Source: Mycolicibacterium iranicum (GTDB lineage Bacteria; Actinomycetota; Actinomycetes; Mycobacteriales; Mycobacteriaceae). From it: a stretch of DNA of 64,000 nt. Position 1 is the first letter of the stretch; every line of letters starts with the position of its first letter. Below are positions 10,417 to 23,237 of this stretch, piece after piece. The notes under the pieces were generated by a model that was not told where the DNA came from, did no database searches, and was given only the letters and a program-made list of their open reading frames with translations. The DNA is taken from positions 589,457 to 653,456 of the forward strand of contig NZ_JACHVU010000003.1 of the NCBI RefSeq assembly GCF_014190915.1, read 5' to 3'. A program made the translations under genes and the position numbers.

Positions 10417-11460
10417 ATGACGGTTCTCGCTGGGATGTTCGACACCGCACTGGCCGATCGTGTCGTGGACGGACCGGGCGGATTCTCCGGTGTCGAGGGC
10501 GACGAGGAGTGGGCCGCTGAGGTGCGCCGACTGCTCAAGCTGCGGGGTGCGACGCTGCTCGCACACAACTACCAGCTTCCCGCGATCCAGGACGTCGCCG
10601 ACCACGTCGGGGACTCGCTGGCGCTGTCGCGGATCGCCGCCGAGGTGCCCGAGGACACCATCGTGTTCGCCGGCGTGCACTTCATGGCCGAGACCGCCAA
10701 GATCCTCTCGCCGGAGAAAACGGTCCTGATCCCCGACCAGCGGGCCGGCTGCTCGCTGGCCGACTCGATCACCGCCGACGAGCTCCGGGCCTGGAAGGCC
10801 GAGCATCCCGGCGCCGCGGTGGTGTCCTATGTCAACACCACGGCCGCGGTGAAGGCCGAGACCGACATCTGCTGCACCTCGTCCAACGCCGTCGAGGTGG
10901 TCGCTTCGATTCCGGAAGACCGCGAGGTGCTGTTCTGCCCCGACCAGTTCCTCGGTGCACACGTGCGCAGGATGACCGGCCGCAAGAACCTGCACGTGTG
11001 GGCCGGTGAATGCCACGTCCACGCCGGTATCAACGGCGACGAGCTCGCCGACCAGGCCCGTGCCCATCCCGACGCCGAACTGTACGTGCACCCCGAGTGC
11101 GGGTGCGCCACCTCGGCGCTCTACCTCGCCGGCGAAGGCGCCTTCCCCGAGGAGCGGGTCAAGATCCTGTCCACCGGCGGCATGCTCGACGCAGCCCGCG
11201 AGACCGGCGCCCGTCAGGTCCTGGTGGCCACCGAGGTCGGCATGCTGCACCAATTGCGCCGTGCCGCGCCTGATGTCGACTTCCGGGCGGTCAACGACAG
11301 GGCTTCCTGCCGCTACATGAAGATGATCACCCCGGCGGCGATGCTGCGCTGCCTGGTCGAAGGCGCCGACGAGGTGCACGTCGATCTCGATGTCGCTGCG
11401 GCGGGCCGGTTGAGCGTGCAGCGGATGATCGAGATCGGGCAGCCCGGCGGCGGGGAATGA
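10417..11460 (+). CDS. nadA: Quinolinate synthase A
   Basis: [4Fe-4S] enzyme that condenses iminoaspartate with dihydroxyacetone phosphate to quinolinate. The 347-residue product has the NadA pseudo-repeats with conserved cysteines in [16 protein letters not shown] and RASCRYMKM, and the substrate segment [16 protein letters not shown]. The ATG at 10417 is preceded by GAAGGAG (10404-10410); a GTG at 10402 is the alternative. The first gene of nadABC, it overlaps nadB by 4 nt and is probably repressed by NrtR. Confidence 0.96.
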   Translation: MTVLAGMFDTALADRVVDGPGGFSGVEGDEEWAAEVRRLLKLRGATLLAHNYQLPAIQDVADHVGDSLALSRIAAEVPEDTIVFAGVHFMAETAKILSPEKTVLIPDQRAGCSLADSITADELRAWKAEHPGAAVVSYVNTTAAVKAETDICCTSSNAVEVVASIPEDREVLFCPDQFLGAHVRRMTGRKNLHVWAGECHVHAGINGDELADQARAHPDAELYVHPECGCATSALYLAGEGAFPEERVKILSTGGMLDAARETGARQVLVATEVGMLHQLRRAAPDVDFRAVNDRASCRYMKMITPAAMLRCLVEGADEVHVDLDVAAAGRLSVQRMIEIGQPGGGE

Positions 11461-13034
11461 CCGCGTTCGCGGGCTGCGGCGGGGCCGGGTTCTGGCGGCG
11501 GCGCGCGGACGTCGTCGTCGTCGGCACCGGCGTTGCCGGTCTGGCGGCCGCGCTGGCAGCCCATCGTCGCGGGCTGAAGGTGGTGGTGCTCAGCAAGGCG
11601 GGGGAGACAGCGACGTTTTACGCGCAGGGCGGTATCGCCGTGGTGTTGCCCCGCGCACTGCGGGAGGCCGGCGACTCTGTCGACGCGCACGTCGCCGACA
11701 CCCTGGCCGCAGGCGCCGGGCTGTGCGACCCCGACGCGGTGCGCTCGATCGTCGCCGACGGCCATCGCGCCGTGGCCGAACTCGTCTCCGCCGGAGCACG
11801 ATTCGACGAGTCCGCCCCTGGCACCTGGGCGCTGACCCGGGAGGGCGGGCACACGAAGCGCCGCATCGTCCACTCCGGTGGTGACGCGACCGGCGCCGAG
11901 GTACAGCGCGCTCTCGACCACGCCGCAGCGCATCTGGACATCCGACGCAACCACGTCGCCCTGGATCTGGTCCTCGACGAGGGTGCGGTCGCCGGTGTGA
12001 CCGTCCTCAGCGAGGACGGCCTCGGGGTGCTCTCTGCGCCGTCGGTCATTCTGGCGACCGGGGGTCTGGGGCATCTCTACCGCGCCACCACCAACCCGGA
12101 CGGTTCGACCGGAGACGGTGTCGCGCTCGCCCTGTGGGGTGGGCTCCCGGTCAGCGACGTCGAGTTCATCCAATTCCACCCGACGATGCTGTACGCGGGC
12201 GACGTCAGCGGCCGCCGTCCCCTCATCACCGAGGCGCTACGCGGCGAGGGCGCGATACTGGTCGACCGTCACGGTGATTCGGTCACCGCGGGGGTTCATC
12301 CGATGGGTGACCTGGCGCCGCGCGATGTGGTTGCCGCGGCCATCGAGGCCCGTCTGAGTGACACCGGGGACACGTGCGTCTATCTCGACGCACGCGCGGT
12401 CGCGGGGTTCGCGGATCGCTTTCCGACCGTCAACGCCGCCTGCCTGCAGGCGGGCATCGATGCGACGCGCCAACCGATTCCGGTGGTGCCGGGTGCGCAT
12501 TACAGCTGCGGCGGCGTGACGACCGACGTGCACGGCCGTACCGACATGGCCGGGCTCTTCGCCGCCGGCGAGGTGGCACGCACCGGTATGCACGGGGCGA
12601 ATCGGTTGGCCTCCAACAGCCTGCTCGAGGGTCTGGTCGTCGGGGAGCGGGCAGGTGTCGCGGCCGCCGACCACGCCCGGACCTCGGGCCCGAGTCGCCT
12701 CGTCGACCCGGAACCGCCGGTGCGGCCGACGTTGCCGCGCCCCGAATTGCAGCGTGCGATGACCCGGCACGCCGCAGTCGTGCGCGATGCCGGGGGATTG
12801 CGCGAGCTGTCAGACCTGCTGAACACTGCGGCCCCGACGCCGCTGCGTTCGCGAACCGATTTCGAGGACGCCGCACTGACCGCCGTCGCCGGCGCCGTCG
12901 CAGCAGCCGCCCTGTCCCGCACCGAGACCCGCGGCTGCCATCACCGCAGCGACTTCCCGGGCACTGACCCCGCACAGGCGTTCAGCACAGCGCGTCGCGC
13001 CGGTATCGCACACGAGGCGGTGGCCTGCCCGTGA
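11457..13034 (+). CDS. nadB: L-aspartate oxidase
   Basis: FAD enzyme that oxidises L-aspartate to iminoaspartate, the substrate of NadA. The 525-residue product has the Rossmann motif [17 protein letters not shown] near residue 18, the [11 protein letters not shown] active-site segment, and the QFHPTMLY and [23 protein letters not shown] regions of the fumarate reductase/NadB family. The ATG overlaps the nadA stop and the stop overlaps the nadC GTG, so the three are coupled. Confidence 0.96.
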   Translation: MTAFAGCGGAGFWRRRADVVVVGTGVAGLAAALAAHRRGLKVVVLSKAGETATFYAQGGIAVVLPRALREAGDSVDAHVADTLAAGAGLCDPDAVRSIVADGHRAVAELVSAGARFDESAPGTWALTREGGHTKRRIVHSGGDATGAEVQRALDHAAAHLDIRRNHVALDLVLDEGAVAGVTVLSEDGLGVLSAPSVILATGGLGHLYRATTNPDGSTGDGVALALWGGLPVSDVEFIQFHPTMLYAGDVSGRRPLITEALRGEGAILVDRHGDSVTAGVHPMGDLAPRDVVAAAIEARLSDTGDTCVYLDARAVAGFADRFPTVNAACLQAGIDATRQPIPVVPGAHYSCGGVTTDVHGRTDMAGLFAAGEVARTGMHGANRLASNSLLEGLVVGERAGVAAADHARTSGPSRLVDPEPPVRPTLPRPELQRAMTRHAAVVRDAGGLRELSDLLNTAAPTPLRSRTDFEDAALTAVAGAVAAAALSRTETRGCHHRSDFPGTDPAQAFSTARRAGIAHEAVACP

Positions 13035-13888
13035 GCCTCACCGATATCGAACTGGCCGAGGGCCGAGCGGTCATCGCACGTGCCCTCGAAGAGGACCTGC
13101 GATACGGCCCCGATGTGACGACCTTCGCCACGGTCTCGGCCGACGCCCGTACCACCGCGACGATGGCGTCGCGCGAAGACGGAGTCGTCGCGGGGCTCGA
13201 TCTCGCCCTCCTCGTCCTCGACGAGGTTCTGGGCGTCGACGGCTACCGCGTCCAGAGCCGCGTCGACGACGGCACCCGTCTCGGTCCGGGCGGCGCGGCA
13301 CTGGTCGTCGAGGGTCCCACGCGGGGCCTGCTCACCGCGGAGCGCACGATGCTGAACCTGGTGTGCCACCTGTCCGGGATCGCGACGGCGACCGCAGCCT
13401 GGGTGGAGGCGGTGTCGGACACCGACGCGAAGATCCGGGACACCCGAAAGACGCTGCCGGGCCTGCGCGCGCTGCAGAAGTACGCGGTGCGCGTCGGTGG
13501 CGGCGTGAACCATCGGATGGGCCTCGGTGACGCGGCGTTGATCAAGGACAACCATGTCGCGGCGGCCGGTTCTGTGGTCGCGGCCCTTCGCGAAGTACGC
13601 GCGGCCGCACCGGATCTGCCCTGTGAGGTGGAGGTCGATTCCCTGGAGCAGCTCGACGACGTGCTCGCCGAGGGGGTCGAACTCGTGCTGCTCGACAACT
13701 TCCCCGTCTGGCAGACCCAGATCGCGGTGCAGCGCCGCGTTTCGCGGTCCCCGCACACACAGCTGGAGTCCTCCGGCGGCCTCGCGCTGGAGAACGCGGC
13801 CGACTATGCGGGCACCGGGGTGGACTACCTCGCGGTCGGCGCTCTGACCCATTCGGTCCGCGTCCTGGATCTGGGGTTAGATCTGTAG
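13031..13888 (+). CDS. nadC: Nicotinate-nucleotide pyrophosphorylase (quinolinate PRTase)
   Basis: Converts quinolinate and PRPP to nicotinate mononucleotide, CO2 and pyrophosphate. The 285 residues are the same length as the M. tuberculosis enzyme. Visible family segments are DTRKTLPGLRALQKYAVRVGGG, NHRMGLGDAALIKDNH, CEVEVDSLEQ and the ESSGGLALENAADYAGTGVDYL barrel end. GTG start in a GTGA overlap with nadB; last enzyme of the NrtR-controlled operon. Confidence 0.96.
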   Translation: MSLTDIELAEGRAVIARALEEDLRYGPDVTTFATVSADARTTATMASREDGVVAGLDLALLVLDEVLGVDGYRVQSRVDDGTRLGPGGAALVVEGPTRGLLTAERTMLNLVCHLSGIATATAAWVEAVSDTDAKIRDTRKTLPGLRALQKYAVRVGGGVNHRMGLGDAALIKDNHVAAAGSVVAALREVRAAAPDLPCEVEVDSLEQLDDVLAEGVELVLLDNFPVWQTQIAVQRRVSRSPHTQLESSGGLALENAADYAGTGVDYLAVGALTHSVRVLDLGLDL

Positions 13889-13891
13889 ATC

Positions 13892-14338
13892 ATGAAACTG
13901 GCTGTGGCCATTGCGGTGCTGTCGCTGGGCGTCGCGGTCTTCGCGCTGATGCGCACCTTCGACGCCGGGCCGGACTACACCGAGGCTCAACGCAGCGAGG
14001 CCAGGTCCACGATCTGTTCGGCATTCGAGACGGTGCGCACCGGGGTCGCGACCAACACCAACGTCGAGCCCCCGGGCGGGTCGAGTGACATCTCGGGCGC
14101 CCTGGCCGTCGCGGCCAACGCACGCATCTCACTGCTCGACGGCGGGCAGTACCTGCTGGCGCGGCTGGATCCGGCCACCCCGACCGACCTTGCCGGCGAG
14201 GTGCGCCGCTTCGCCGGTCAGCTGATGGACATCGGTGCCGCGGCCACGGCCGGCGTACCGAACACCGACCCCGCGCAGGCCGCGCGGCTTGCGGATGCCG
14301 AGGCGGCCAGCACAGCGATCACCGGGCGCTGCCGGTAG
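13892..14338 (+). CDS. Small secreted or membrane-anchored hypothetical protein
   Basis: 148 residues: one hydrophobic N-terminal segment (residues 2-20) that is either an uncleaved signal anchor or a signal peptide without a clear lipobox, then an Ala-rich soluble domain with two cysteines (TICSAF near 48 and the C-terminal GRCR) that could form a disulfide outside the membrane. It starts 3 bp after the nadC stop, so it is probably co-transcribed with the NAD genes. It ends 1 bp from the convergent LysE-type gene. Function unknown. Confidence 0.7.
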   Translation: MKLAVAIAVLSLGVAVFALMRTFDAGPDYTEAQRSEARSTICSAFETVRTGVATNTNVEPPGGSSDISGALAVAANARISLLDGGQYLLARLDPATPTDLAGEVRRFAGQLMDIGAAATAGVPNTDPAQAARLADAEAASTAITGRCR

Positions 14339-14339
14339 G

Positions 14340-14978
14340 TCAGGCCGCCGCCGGGCCGCGCCGCACCAGGGCCAGCACCACGGCCGCACCGGCGAACAGT
14401 CCGGAGAACACGCGGTTGAGCACTGTCTGTTGCCGTGGTGTGCGCAGCCATGTCAGCAGACGCACCGACAGGGCGGTGTAGAGGCCCATCACGACGAGGT
14501 CCACGGCGACCATCGTGATCCCGATCGCCAGGTACTGCGGGAGCAGCGGCGCGGTGGGCACCACGAACTGGGGCATCACGGCCAGGAAGAACACCAGCCC
14601 CTTCGGATTGGTCGCGTTGACGAGGAAGCCCCGGACCATCAGGGAGACGCGGCCCCCGTCGACGGCCCGATGCACCTGGGCGCCGAGGTCGACGGGCGCG
14701 GTGCGCCACTGCCGCACCGCCAGATAGGCGAGGTACGCCACCCCCAGCCATTTGATGACGGTGAACGCCACGATGGAGTTCGTCACGGCGGCCCCGAGCC
14801 CGACTGCGACCAGGGTGAGCTGCAGCATCAACCCCACTTCGAGGCCGAGGATGCTCCAGTACCCTCGGCGGACCCCGTGGGTCAGGCCGGTGGCCATGGA
14901 CTGGATCGCCCCGGCGCCCGGCGACACCGCGATCACGATGGCCGCACCGAAGAACGCCAGCCACATCTGCCACGTCAT
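14340..14978 (-). CDS. LysE/RhtB family exporter
   Basis: 212-residue inner-membrane protein with six hydrophobic segments and the family signature near the N-terminus ([21 protein letters not shown]) plus [21 protein letters not shown]. Relatives export amino acids or similar metabolites; the substrate here cannot be read from sequence. It lies 22 bp downstream of the deazaflavin-type oxidoreductase on the same strand and is likely co-transcribed with it. Confidence 0.88.
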   Translation of the reverse strand: MTWQMWLAFFGAAIVIAVSPGAGAIQSMATGLTHGVRRGYWSILGLEVGLMLQLTLVAVGLGAAVTNSIVAFTVIKWLGVAYLAYLAVRQWRTAPVDLGAQVHRAVDGGRVSLMVRGFLVNATNPKGLVFFLAVMPQFVVPTAPLLPQYLAIGITMVAVDLVVMGLYTALSVRLLTWLRTPRQQTVLNRVFSGLFAGAAVVLALVRRGPAAA

Positions 14979-15000
14979 GGCGTCAGTGTCTCAGGCCAGG

Positions 15001-15423
15001 TCAAGCGATATCGGCGACGAAGACACCCGACTGCCGGGCCACCATCTGGGCCATCCGCGGCAGCGAAGCGTCCTCGGTCCCCGCGGGCAGCACGCGCGGG
15101 CGTATCAGGTGGAAGGTCTTCTTACCGATCTGGATGTCCGCCTCGCCGGCGGCGAGCACATTCTTGACCCAGTTCGTCTTGCCGTGAGCCAACCCGATGG
15201 CCAGCAGATCGCCCTTGCGGTACGGGGTCACGATGGTCTCGTATTCAGTACCCGAGGTGCGTCCGCGATGCTTGATGACCCCCAGCCCGGGCATGCGCTT
15301 GGACAGTGGCCGCAGCAGCGGGTTGATGTACTTGATCTGCAGACGTTCGAACCACGGCGGGAAGATCATGGGCACGCCGGGTGCGTTGTTGGGGTGTGTG
15401 CTTCTGCTGGTCCGATCGGACAT
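15001..15423 (-). CDS. Deazaflavin (F420)-dependent nitroreductase family protein
   Basis: 140-residue split-barrel protein of the Ddn/Rv3547 type that uses F420H2 to reduce quinones or nitro compounds. Family traits: [26 protein letters not shown] followed by [21 protein letters not shown]. The ATG has GGAGG about 5 nt upstream on the minus strand. It is divergent from hisD with a 36-bp gap. The physiological substrate is unknown. Confidence 0.85.
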   Translation of the reverse strand: MSDRTSRSTHPNNAPGVPMIFPPWFERLQIKYINPLLRPLSKRMPGLGVIKHRGRTSGTEYETIVTPYRKGDLLAIGLAHGKTNWVKNVLAAGEADIQIGKKTFHLIRPRVLPAGTEDASLPRMAQMVARQSGVFVADIA

Positions 15424-15459
15424 GACGCCTCCGATACCGATTTGTGCTGCTCTGGGACA

Positions 15460-18573
<3,114 letters not shown>

Positions 18574-18577
<4 letters not shown>

Positions 18578-19194
18578 CAAAGAAACTCGTCGTACTGGAC
18601 TACGGATCGGGGAACCTGCGCTCGGCGCAGCGGGCGTTGGAGAGGGTCGGGGCCGAGGTCGAGGTGACCGCGGATCACGACGCCGCGGCGAACGCCGACG
18701 GTCTCGTCGTGCCCGGCGTGGGTGCCTTCGAGGCCTGTATGAGCGGCCTGCGGGAGATCGGCGGCGAGCAGATCATCGCCGATCGCGTCGCGGCCGGCCG
18801 TCCGGTGCTGGGGGTCTGCGTGGGCATGCAGATCCTGTTCTCCCGGGGCGTGGAATTCGGGGTCGAATCGACGGGCTGCCGGCAGTGGCCGGGTGCCGTC
18901 GTCCGCCTCGACGCCCCGGTGATCCCGCACATGGGCTGGAACGTCGTCGACGCCCCGCAGGGCAGCGTGCTGTTCGACGGCATGGGCTCCGACACCCGCT
19001 TCTACTTCGTGCACTCCTACGCCGCGCAGCAGTGGGAGGGCGATCCCGGCGCGAAGCTCACGTGGGCGACCCACCACGTGCCGTTCCTGGCCGCTGTGGA
19101 GGACGGACCCCTCTCGGCGACCCAGTTCCATCCTGAGAAGAGCGGCGACGCCGGCGCCGAATTGTTGTCCAACTGGGTCGGAGCGCTAAGTTGA
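18574..19194 (+). CDS. hisH: Imidazole glycerol phosphate synthase, glutaminase subunit
   Basis: Class I glutamine amidotransferase that feeds ammonia to HisF. 206 residues; nucleophile cysteine in [10 protein letters not shown] and the His-Glu pair in [10 protein letters not shown] complete the triad. The GTG start overlaps the hisB stop (GTGA), and the stop overlaps the next start (TTGA). It forms the HisHF complex with the product of the gene at 20767. Confidence 0.96.
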
Positions 19195-19955
19195 CCAGCG
19201 TGAATTCCGTGAACGCCCCGTCCAAGCTCGTCCTGCTCCCGGCCGTCGACGTCGTCGAAGGGCGCGCGGTGCGCTTGGTGCAGGGTCAGGCCGGCAGCGA
19301 GACGGAATACGGTTCCGCGCTCGACGCGGCGATGACGTGGCAGCGCGACGGCGCCGAATGGATCCACCTCGTCGATCTCGACGCCGCCTTCGGGCGCGGG
19401 TCCAATCGGGAACTGCTGGCCGAGGTCGTCGGCACCCTCGACGTCGCCGTGGAACTGTCCGGCGGCATCCGCGACGACGACTCACTGGCCGCGGCACTGG
19501 CCACCGGGTGCGCGCGCGTGAACCTGGGCACGGCGGCCCTGGAGAACCCCCAGTGGTGTGCCAAGGTCGTCGCCGAGCACGGCGAGAAGATCGCCGTCGG
19601 ACTCGACGTCAAGATCGAAGACGGGCAGTACCGGCTACGGGGGCGCGGCTGGGAGACCGACGGCGGCGACCTGTGGACCGTGCTCGAACGCCTTGACGCA
19701 GAGGGCTGTTCGCGCTTCGTCGTGACCGACGTGACCAAGGACGGCACCCTCAACGGCCCGAACCTGGAGCTGCTGGGCCAGGTCTGCGAGCGCACCGACG
19801 CGCCGGTCATCGCCTCCGGCGGCGTGTCCAGCCTCGACGACCTGCGTGCCATCGCGACCCTGACCGACCGCGGCGTCGAGGGTGCCATCGTCGGAAAGGC
19901 GCTCTACGCCGGACGTTTCACGTTGCCGCAGGCTCTCGACGCGGTCAGCACGTGA
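19191..19955 (+). CDS. priA: Phosphoribosyl isomerase A (HisA, probably also TrpF)
   Basis: TIM barrel that isomerises ProFAR to PRFAR in histidine synthesis; in actinobacteria the same protein also does the TrpF step (PRA to CdRP). Signs here: [27 protein letters not shown], the GLDVKIEDG and [10 protein letters not shown] region of PriA, and [10 protein letters not shown]. No trpF lies in the trp cluster of this window, as expected. TTG at 19191 keeps the 4-nt overlap pattern (254 aa); GTG at 19200 or 19209 would be nearer the 245 aa I recall for M. tuberculosis PriA. Confidence 0.93.
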   Translation: MTSVNSVNAPSKLVLLPAVDVVEGRAVRLVQGQAGSETEYGSALDAAMTWQRDGAEWIHLVDLDAAFGRGSNRELLAEVVGTLDVAVELSGGIRDDDSLAAALATGCARVNLGTAALENPQWCAKVVAEHGEKIAVGLDVKIEDGQYRLRGRGWETDGGDLWTVLERLDAEGCSRFVVTDVTKDGTLNGPNLELLGQVCERTDAPVIASGGVSSLDDLRAIATLTDRGVEGAIVGKALYAGRFTLPQALDAVST

Positions 19956-20770
19956 GCCTCGACGACAACCAGCTGGCCGAACTGCTCAGCACCGCGGCCG
20001 GCGTGCTGGATGCGGCCTCCGCACAATTCGTCGACGGGCACCGCGCCGACTCGGCCGTCGAGAAGAAGGGCAACGACTTCGCCACCGAGGTGGACCTCGC
20101 CATCGAGCGACGTGTCGTCGCCGAGCTGACCCGGCTCACCGGCATCGGTGTGCACGGTGAGGAATTCGGCGGGGAATCCATCGACGCCGAGCTGGTGTGG
20201 GTGCTCGATCCGGTCGACGGCACCTTCAATTACGCGGCAGGCTCACCGATGGCGGCGATCCTGCTGGGCCTGCTGGCCGACGGCGAGCCGGTGCTCGGGC
20301 TGACGTGGCTGCCGTTCATGTCGCAGCGCTACACCGCGATCGCCGGCGGGCCGGTGCGCTGTAACGACGACGCCCTCGACCGGCTGGAGCCCACCACGAT
20401 CGGCGAATCCATCGTCGGTGTCGGCACGTTCAACATCGAGTCCCGGGGACGCTACCCGGGTCCGTACCGGGTGAAGGTGCTCGAGGGCCTCAGCACGAAG
20501 TGTTCGCGCATGCGGATGCACGGCGCCACCGGTGTCGACCTCGCGTATGTGGCGGCCGGAATCCTGGGCGGCGCCATCAGTTTCGGCCACCATGTCTGGG
20601 ACCACGCCGCAGGCGTGGCCCTGGTGCGGGCGGCCGGCGGCATCGTCACCGATCTCGCGGGCGATCCGTGGACCTCGTCGTCCCCGTCGGCGCTGGCGGC
20701 CGCTCCGGGCGCCCACGAGGAGATCCTGCAGATCGTGCGCGACGTCGGCGACCCGAAGGACTTTCTGTGA
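19952..20770 (+). CDS. impA: Inositol monophosphatase family protein in his operon
   Basis: 272-residue Mg-dependent phosphatase of the IMPase fold: HGEEFGGES, the metal site [14 protein letters not shown], and [15 protein letters not shown] at the C-terminal metal aspartate. It corresponds to Rv1604 (ImpA). Position inside the his operon, with GTGA overlaps on both sides, raises the option of histidinol-phosphate phosphatase activity, since HisB here lacks that domain; inositol-1-phosphate hydrolysis is the family default. Which one applies cannot be decided from sequence. Confidence 0.9.
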   Translation: MSLDDNQLAELLSTAAGVLDAASAQFVDGHRADSAVEKKGNDFATEVDLAIERRVVAELTRLTGIGVHGEEFGGESIDAELVWVLDPVDGTFNYAAGSPMAAILLGLLADGEPVLGLTWLPFMSQRYTAIAGGPVRCNDDALDRLEPTTIGESIVGVGTFNIESRGRYPGPYRVKVLEGLSTKCSRMRMHGATGVDLAYVAAGILGGAISFGHHVWDHAAGVALVRAAGGIVTDLAGDPWTSSSPSALAAAPGAHEEILQIVRDVGDPKDFL

Positions 20771-21552
20771 CACCCGTCAGTGACGTCGCAACGCGGGTGA
20801 TTCCGTGTCTCGACGTCGACGACGGCCGGGTCGTGAAGGGCGTCAACTTCGCCAACCTGCGCGACGCCGGGGACCCTGTCGAACTGGCCGCGGCATACGA
20901 CGCCGAGGGCGCCGACGAACTCACCTTCCTCGACGTCACGGCGTCGTCGTCGGGACGCACGACGATGTTGGACGTGGTGCGCCGCACCGCCGAGCAGGTG
21001 TTCATCCCCCTGACCGTCGGCGGCGGTGTGCGCGCGATCGACGACGTCGACGTGCTGCTGCGCGCAGGGGCGGACAAGGTGTCGGTGAACACCGCCGCGA
21101 TCGCGCGCCCGGAGCTGCTGTCGGAGTTGTCCCGCCGGTTCGGCTCCCAGTGCATCGTGCTGTCGGTGGACGCTCGCACGGTGCCCCCGGATTCGCCTCC
21201 CACGCCGTCGGGCTGGGAGGTCACCACCCACGGCGGCCGCCGCGGCACCGGCATCGACGCCGTCGAATGGGCTGTGCGCGGAGCCGAACTCGGCGTGGGG
21301 GAGATTCTGCTCAACTCGATGGACGCCGATGGCACCAAGGCGGGCTTCGATCTGAAGATGCTGCGTGCCGTGCGCGGTGCGGTCACCGTGCCGGTGATCG
21401 CCAGCGGCGGTGCGGGAGCCGTGGAACATTTCGCGCCCGCCGTTGTTGCAGGAGCCGACGCCGTGCTCGCCGCGAGCGTGTTCCACTTCCGGGACCTGAC
21501 CATCGGTGAGGTGAAGGCGGCGATGGCGGCGGAAGGGATCGTGGTGAGGTGA
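20767..21552 (+). CDS. hisF: Imidazole glycerol phosphate synthase, cyclase subunit
   Basis: TIM-barrel partner of HisH that converts PRFAR and ammonia to imidazoleglycerol phosphate and AICAR. 261 residues with [18 protein letters not shown] (catalytic Asp), [35 protein letters not shown] (second catalytic Asp) and [16 protein letters not shown] start overlapping the impA stop; GTGA overlap with hisI. Confidence 0.96.
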   Translation: MTPVSDVATRVIPCLDVDDGRVVKGVNFANLRDAGDPVELAAAYDAEGADELTFLDVTASSSGRTTMLDVVRRTAEQVFIPLTVGGGVRAIDDVDVLLRAGADKVSVNTAAIARPELLSELSRRFGSQCIVLSVDARTVPPDSPPTPSGWEVTTHGGRRGTGIDAVEWAVRGAELGVGEILLNSMDADGTKAGFDLKMLRAVRGAVTVPVIASGGAGAVEHFAPAVVAGADAVLAASVFHFRDLTIGEVKAAMAAEGIVVR

Positions 21553-21896
21553 AATTGGACCCGGCGATCGCGTCCCGCCTCAAGCGCGACGGCAACGGCC
21601 TGTTCAGTGCCGTGGTGCAGGAGCGCGCGACGGGCCAGGTTCTGATGGTCGCGTGGATGGATGACGACGCGCTTGCCCGCACGCTGGAAACCCGTGAGGC
21701 CACGTACTATTCGCGGTCGCGTGGCGAGCAGTGGGTCAAGGGCCTGACGTCGGGGCATACGCAGCACGTGCATTCGGTGCGGCTGGACTGTGATGGGGAC
21801 ACCGTCCTGCTGGAGGTCGACCAGATCGGGGGTGCGTGCCACACCGGCGATCACACGTGCTTCGACGCCGACCTGCTGCTGGCCCCGGAGTCCTGA
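21549..21896 (+). CDS. hisI: Phosphoribosyl-AMP cyclohydrolase
   Basis: Opens the adenine ring of PR-AMP. The 115-residue monofunctional protein (no HisE domain) has the zinc and substrate motifs [61 protein letters not shown] and the final HTCF. GTG start in the hisF overlap. Last gene of the operon; hisG and hisE must be elsewhere. A hairpin follows before the convergent ABC gene. Confidence 0.95.
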   Translation: MKLDPAIASRLKRDGNGLFSAVVQERATGQVLMVAWMDDDALARTLETREATYYSRSRGEQWVKGLTSGHTQHVHSVRLDCDGDTVLLEVDQIGGACHTGDHTCFDADLLLAPES

Positions 21897-21911
21897 GCGT
21901 CACGGGCCCAA

Positions 21912-21943
21912 CCGGATCGTGCAGTGATCAGGCACCGATCCGG
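21912..21943. terminator. Hairpin between convergent hisI and ABC ATPase genes
   Basis: CCGGATCGTGC (21912-21922) pairs with GCACCGATCCGG (21932-21943) with one bulged C and a 9-nt loop. It fills most of the 50-bp gap between two genes that face each other. There is no U-run on either side, so it would be a non-canonical, possibly bidirectional terminator. Confidence 0.5.
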
Positions 21944-21946
21944 CGG

Positions 21947-22744
21947 CTAGATGATTCGGCCCGCCTTCGCCCGTGCCGTCCAGCGTCCGTCGTCGTAGCC
22001 GACGGCCACCGGGTGGGCGAATGCCTCCGACACCGTCTCGGTGGTGATCGTCTCCCTGGCAGGCCCGCTCGCCACCACCGCGCCCTCCGCGATCAGCAGG
22101 GCGTGCGTGGTCGTGGTCGGAAGTTCTTCGAGATGGTGGGTGACCAGTATCGATGCCACCTCGGGATGGGTCTGATCGAGTGAGTCGATGGTCTCCAACA
22201 GCTGTTCGCGCGCAGCGACATCCAAACCTGTCGAGGGCTCGTCGAGCAGCAGTAAGCGCGGTTCGGCGATCAGCGCGCGGGCGATCAGCGTGCGGCCACG
22301 TTCACCCTGCGACAGCGTCGGCCACACGTCCTGTGCCCGGTGTGACAACCCGACCGCGGCGATCATCGCGTCGGCGCGTTCGGACTCCTCGGTGGAAGCC
22401 CTCCAGCGCATCGGCGTGTCGATCGTCGCGGTGATGCCGGTCATCACCACGTCGCGGACCGTCAGCGAATACTGCAGCTGATGGCGCGGATTGACGTGGC
22501 CGATGTGACGGCGCAGCGTGGCCAGGTCCACCCGGCCCATGCGGCTGCCCAGGATCTCGACGGTGCCCGACGTCGGAAACGTCACGCCCGCACAGAAACC
22601 GAGCAGGGTGCTCTTGCCCGCGCCGTTGGGCCCCAGCAGTGCCCAGTGCTCACCCGCGCGCACGGTCAGCGAGATGCCGTCGAGGATCTGCTTACCGGCG
22701 CGGCGGAACGTCACATCGGTGAGCCGCAGCACCTCGACGGTCAT
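21947..22744 (-). CDS. Orphan ABC transporter ATP-binding protein
   Basis: 265-residue single ABC ATPase: Walker A GPNGAGKST (about residues 38-46), signature LSQGERGR, Walker B LLLLDEPST and switch His in LVTHHLEE. The GEHWALLGPNGAGKST context resembles stand-alone YlmA/ModF-like ATPases. No permease or binding protein is next to it. It overlaps bcpB by 4 nt (ATGA), so the two are co-translated. The transported substrate, if any, is unknown. Confidence 0.85.
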   Translation of the reverse strand: MTVEVLRLTDVTFRRAGKQILDGISLTVRAGEHWALLGPNGAGKSTLLGFCAGVTFPTSGTVEILGSRMGRVDLATLRRHIGHVNPRHQLQYSLTVRDVVMTGITATIDTPMRWRASTEESERADAMIAAVGLSHRAQDVWPTLSQGERGRTLIARALIAEPRLLLLDEPSTGLDVAAREQLLETIDSLDQTHPEVASILVTHHLEELPTTTTHALLIAEGAVVASGPARETITTETVSEAFAHPVAVGYDDGRWTARAKAGRII

Positions 22745-23214
22745 GCCGACTGGCGCTGCCGCAACACCTCGAGGGCCTTGTCGGCGTGGGTGTCCATGCT
22801 GAACTCGCTCGCGATGACCTCGAGGACGGTGCGGTCGGTGTCGATGACGAACGTCGTCCGCTTCACCGGCATGAACTTGCCGAGCAGCCCCCGCTTGACG
22901 CCGAACTGGGTGGCCACCACGCCCTCGGCGTCCGACAGCAGCGGATAGTCGAATTTCTGCTGATCGGCGAACTTGGCCTGCTTGTCCACCGAGTCGGCGC
23001 TGATGCCGACGCGGCTCGCCCCCACCGCGGCGAACTCGGCGGCGAGATCCCGGAAGTGGCACGCCTCTTTGGTGCACCCGGGGGTCATCGCCGCGGGATA
23101 GAAGAAGAGCACGATCGGGCCGCCGGCGAGCAGCTCGGTCAGCGTCCTGGTCTTGCCTGTCTGGTCCGGTAGTTCGAACTCCGCCACCCGATCGCCACGA
23201 TTCACGATCTCCAC
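22741..23214 (-). CDS. bcpB: Thioredoxin-dependent peroxiredoxin, BCP type
   Basis: PrxQ/BCP peroxiredoxin that reduces peroxides with thioredoxin. From GTG 23214 it has 157 residues, against 154 for M. tuberculosis Bcp[19 protein letters not shown] carries the peroxidatic C47 and the resolving C52 five residues on. A GTG at 23205 is also possible; the longer frame to 23286 would run into divergent trpE and has no family counterpart. First gene of a two-gene unit with the ABC ATPase. Confidence 0.9.
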   Translation of the reverse strand: MEIVNRGDRVAEFELPDQTGKTRTLTELLAGGPIVLFFYPAAMTPGCTKEACHFRDLAAEFAAVGASRVGISADSVDKQAKFADQQKFDYPLLSDAEGVVATQFGVKRGLLGKFMPVKRTTFVIDTDRTVLEVIASEFSMDTHADKALEVLRQRQSA

Positions 23215-23237
23215 CGTACTTCTGGGAGAATCGCCGG

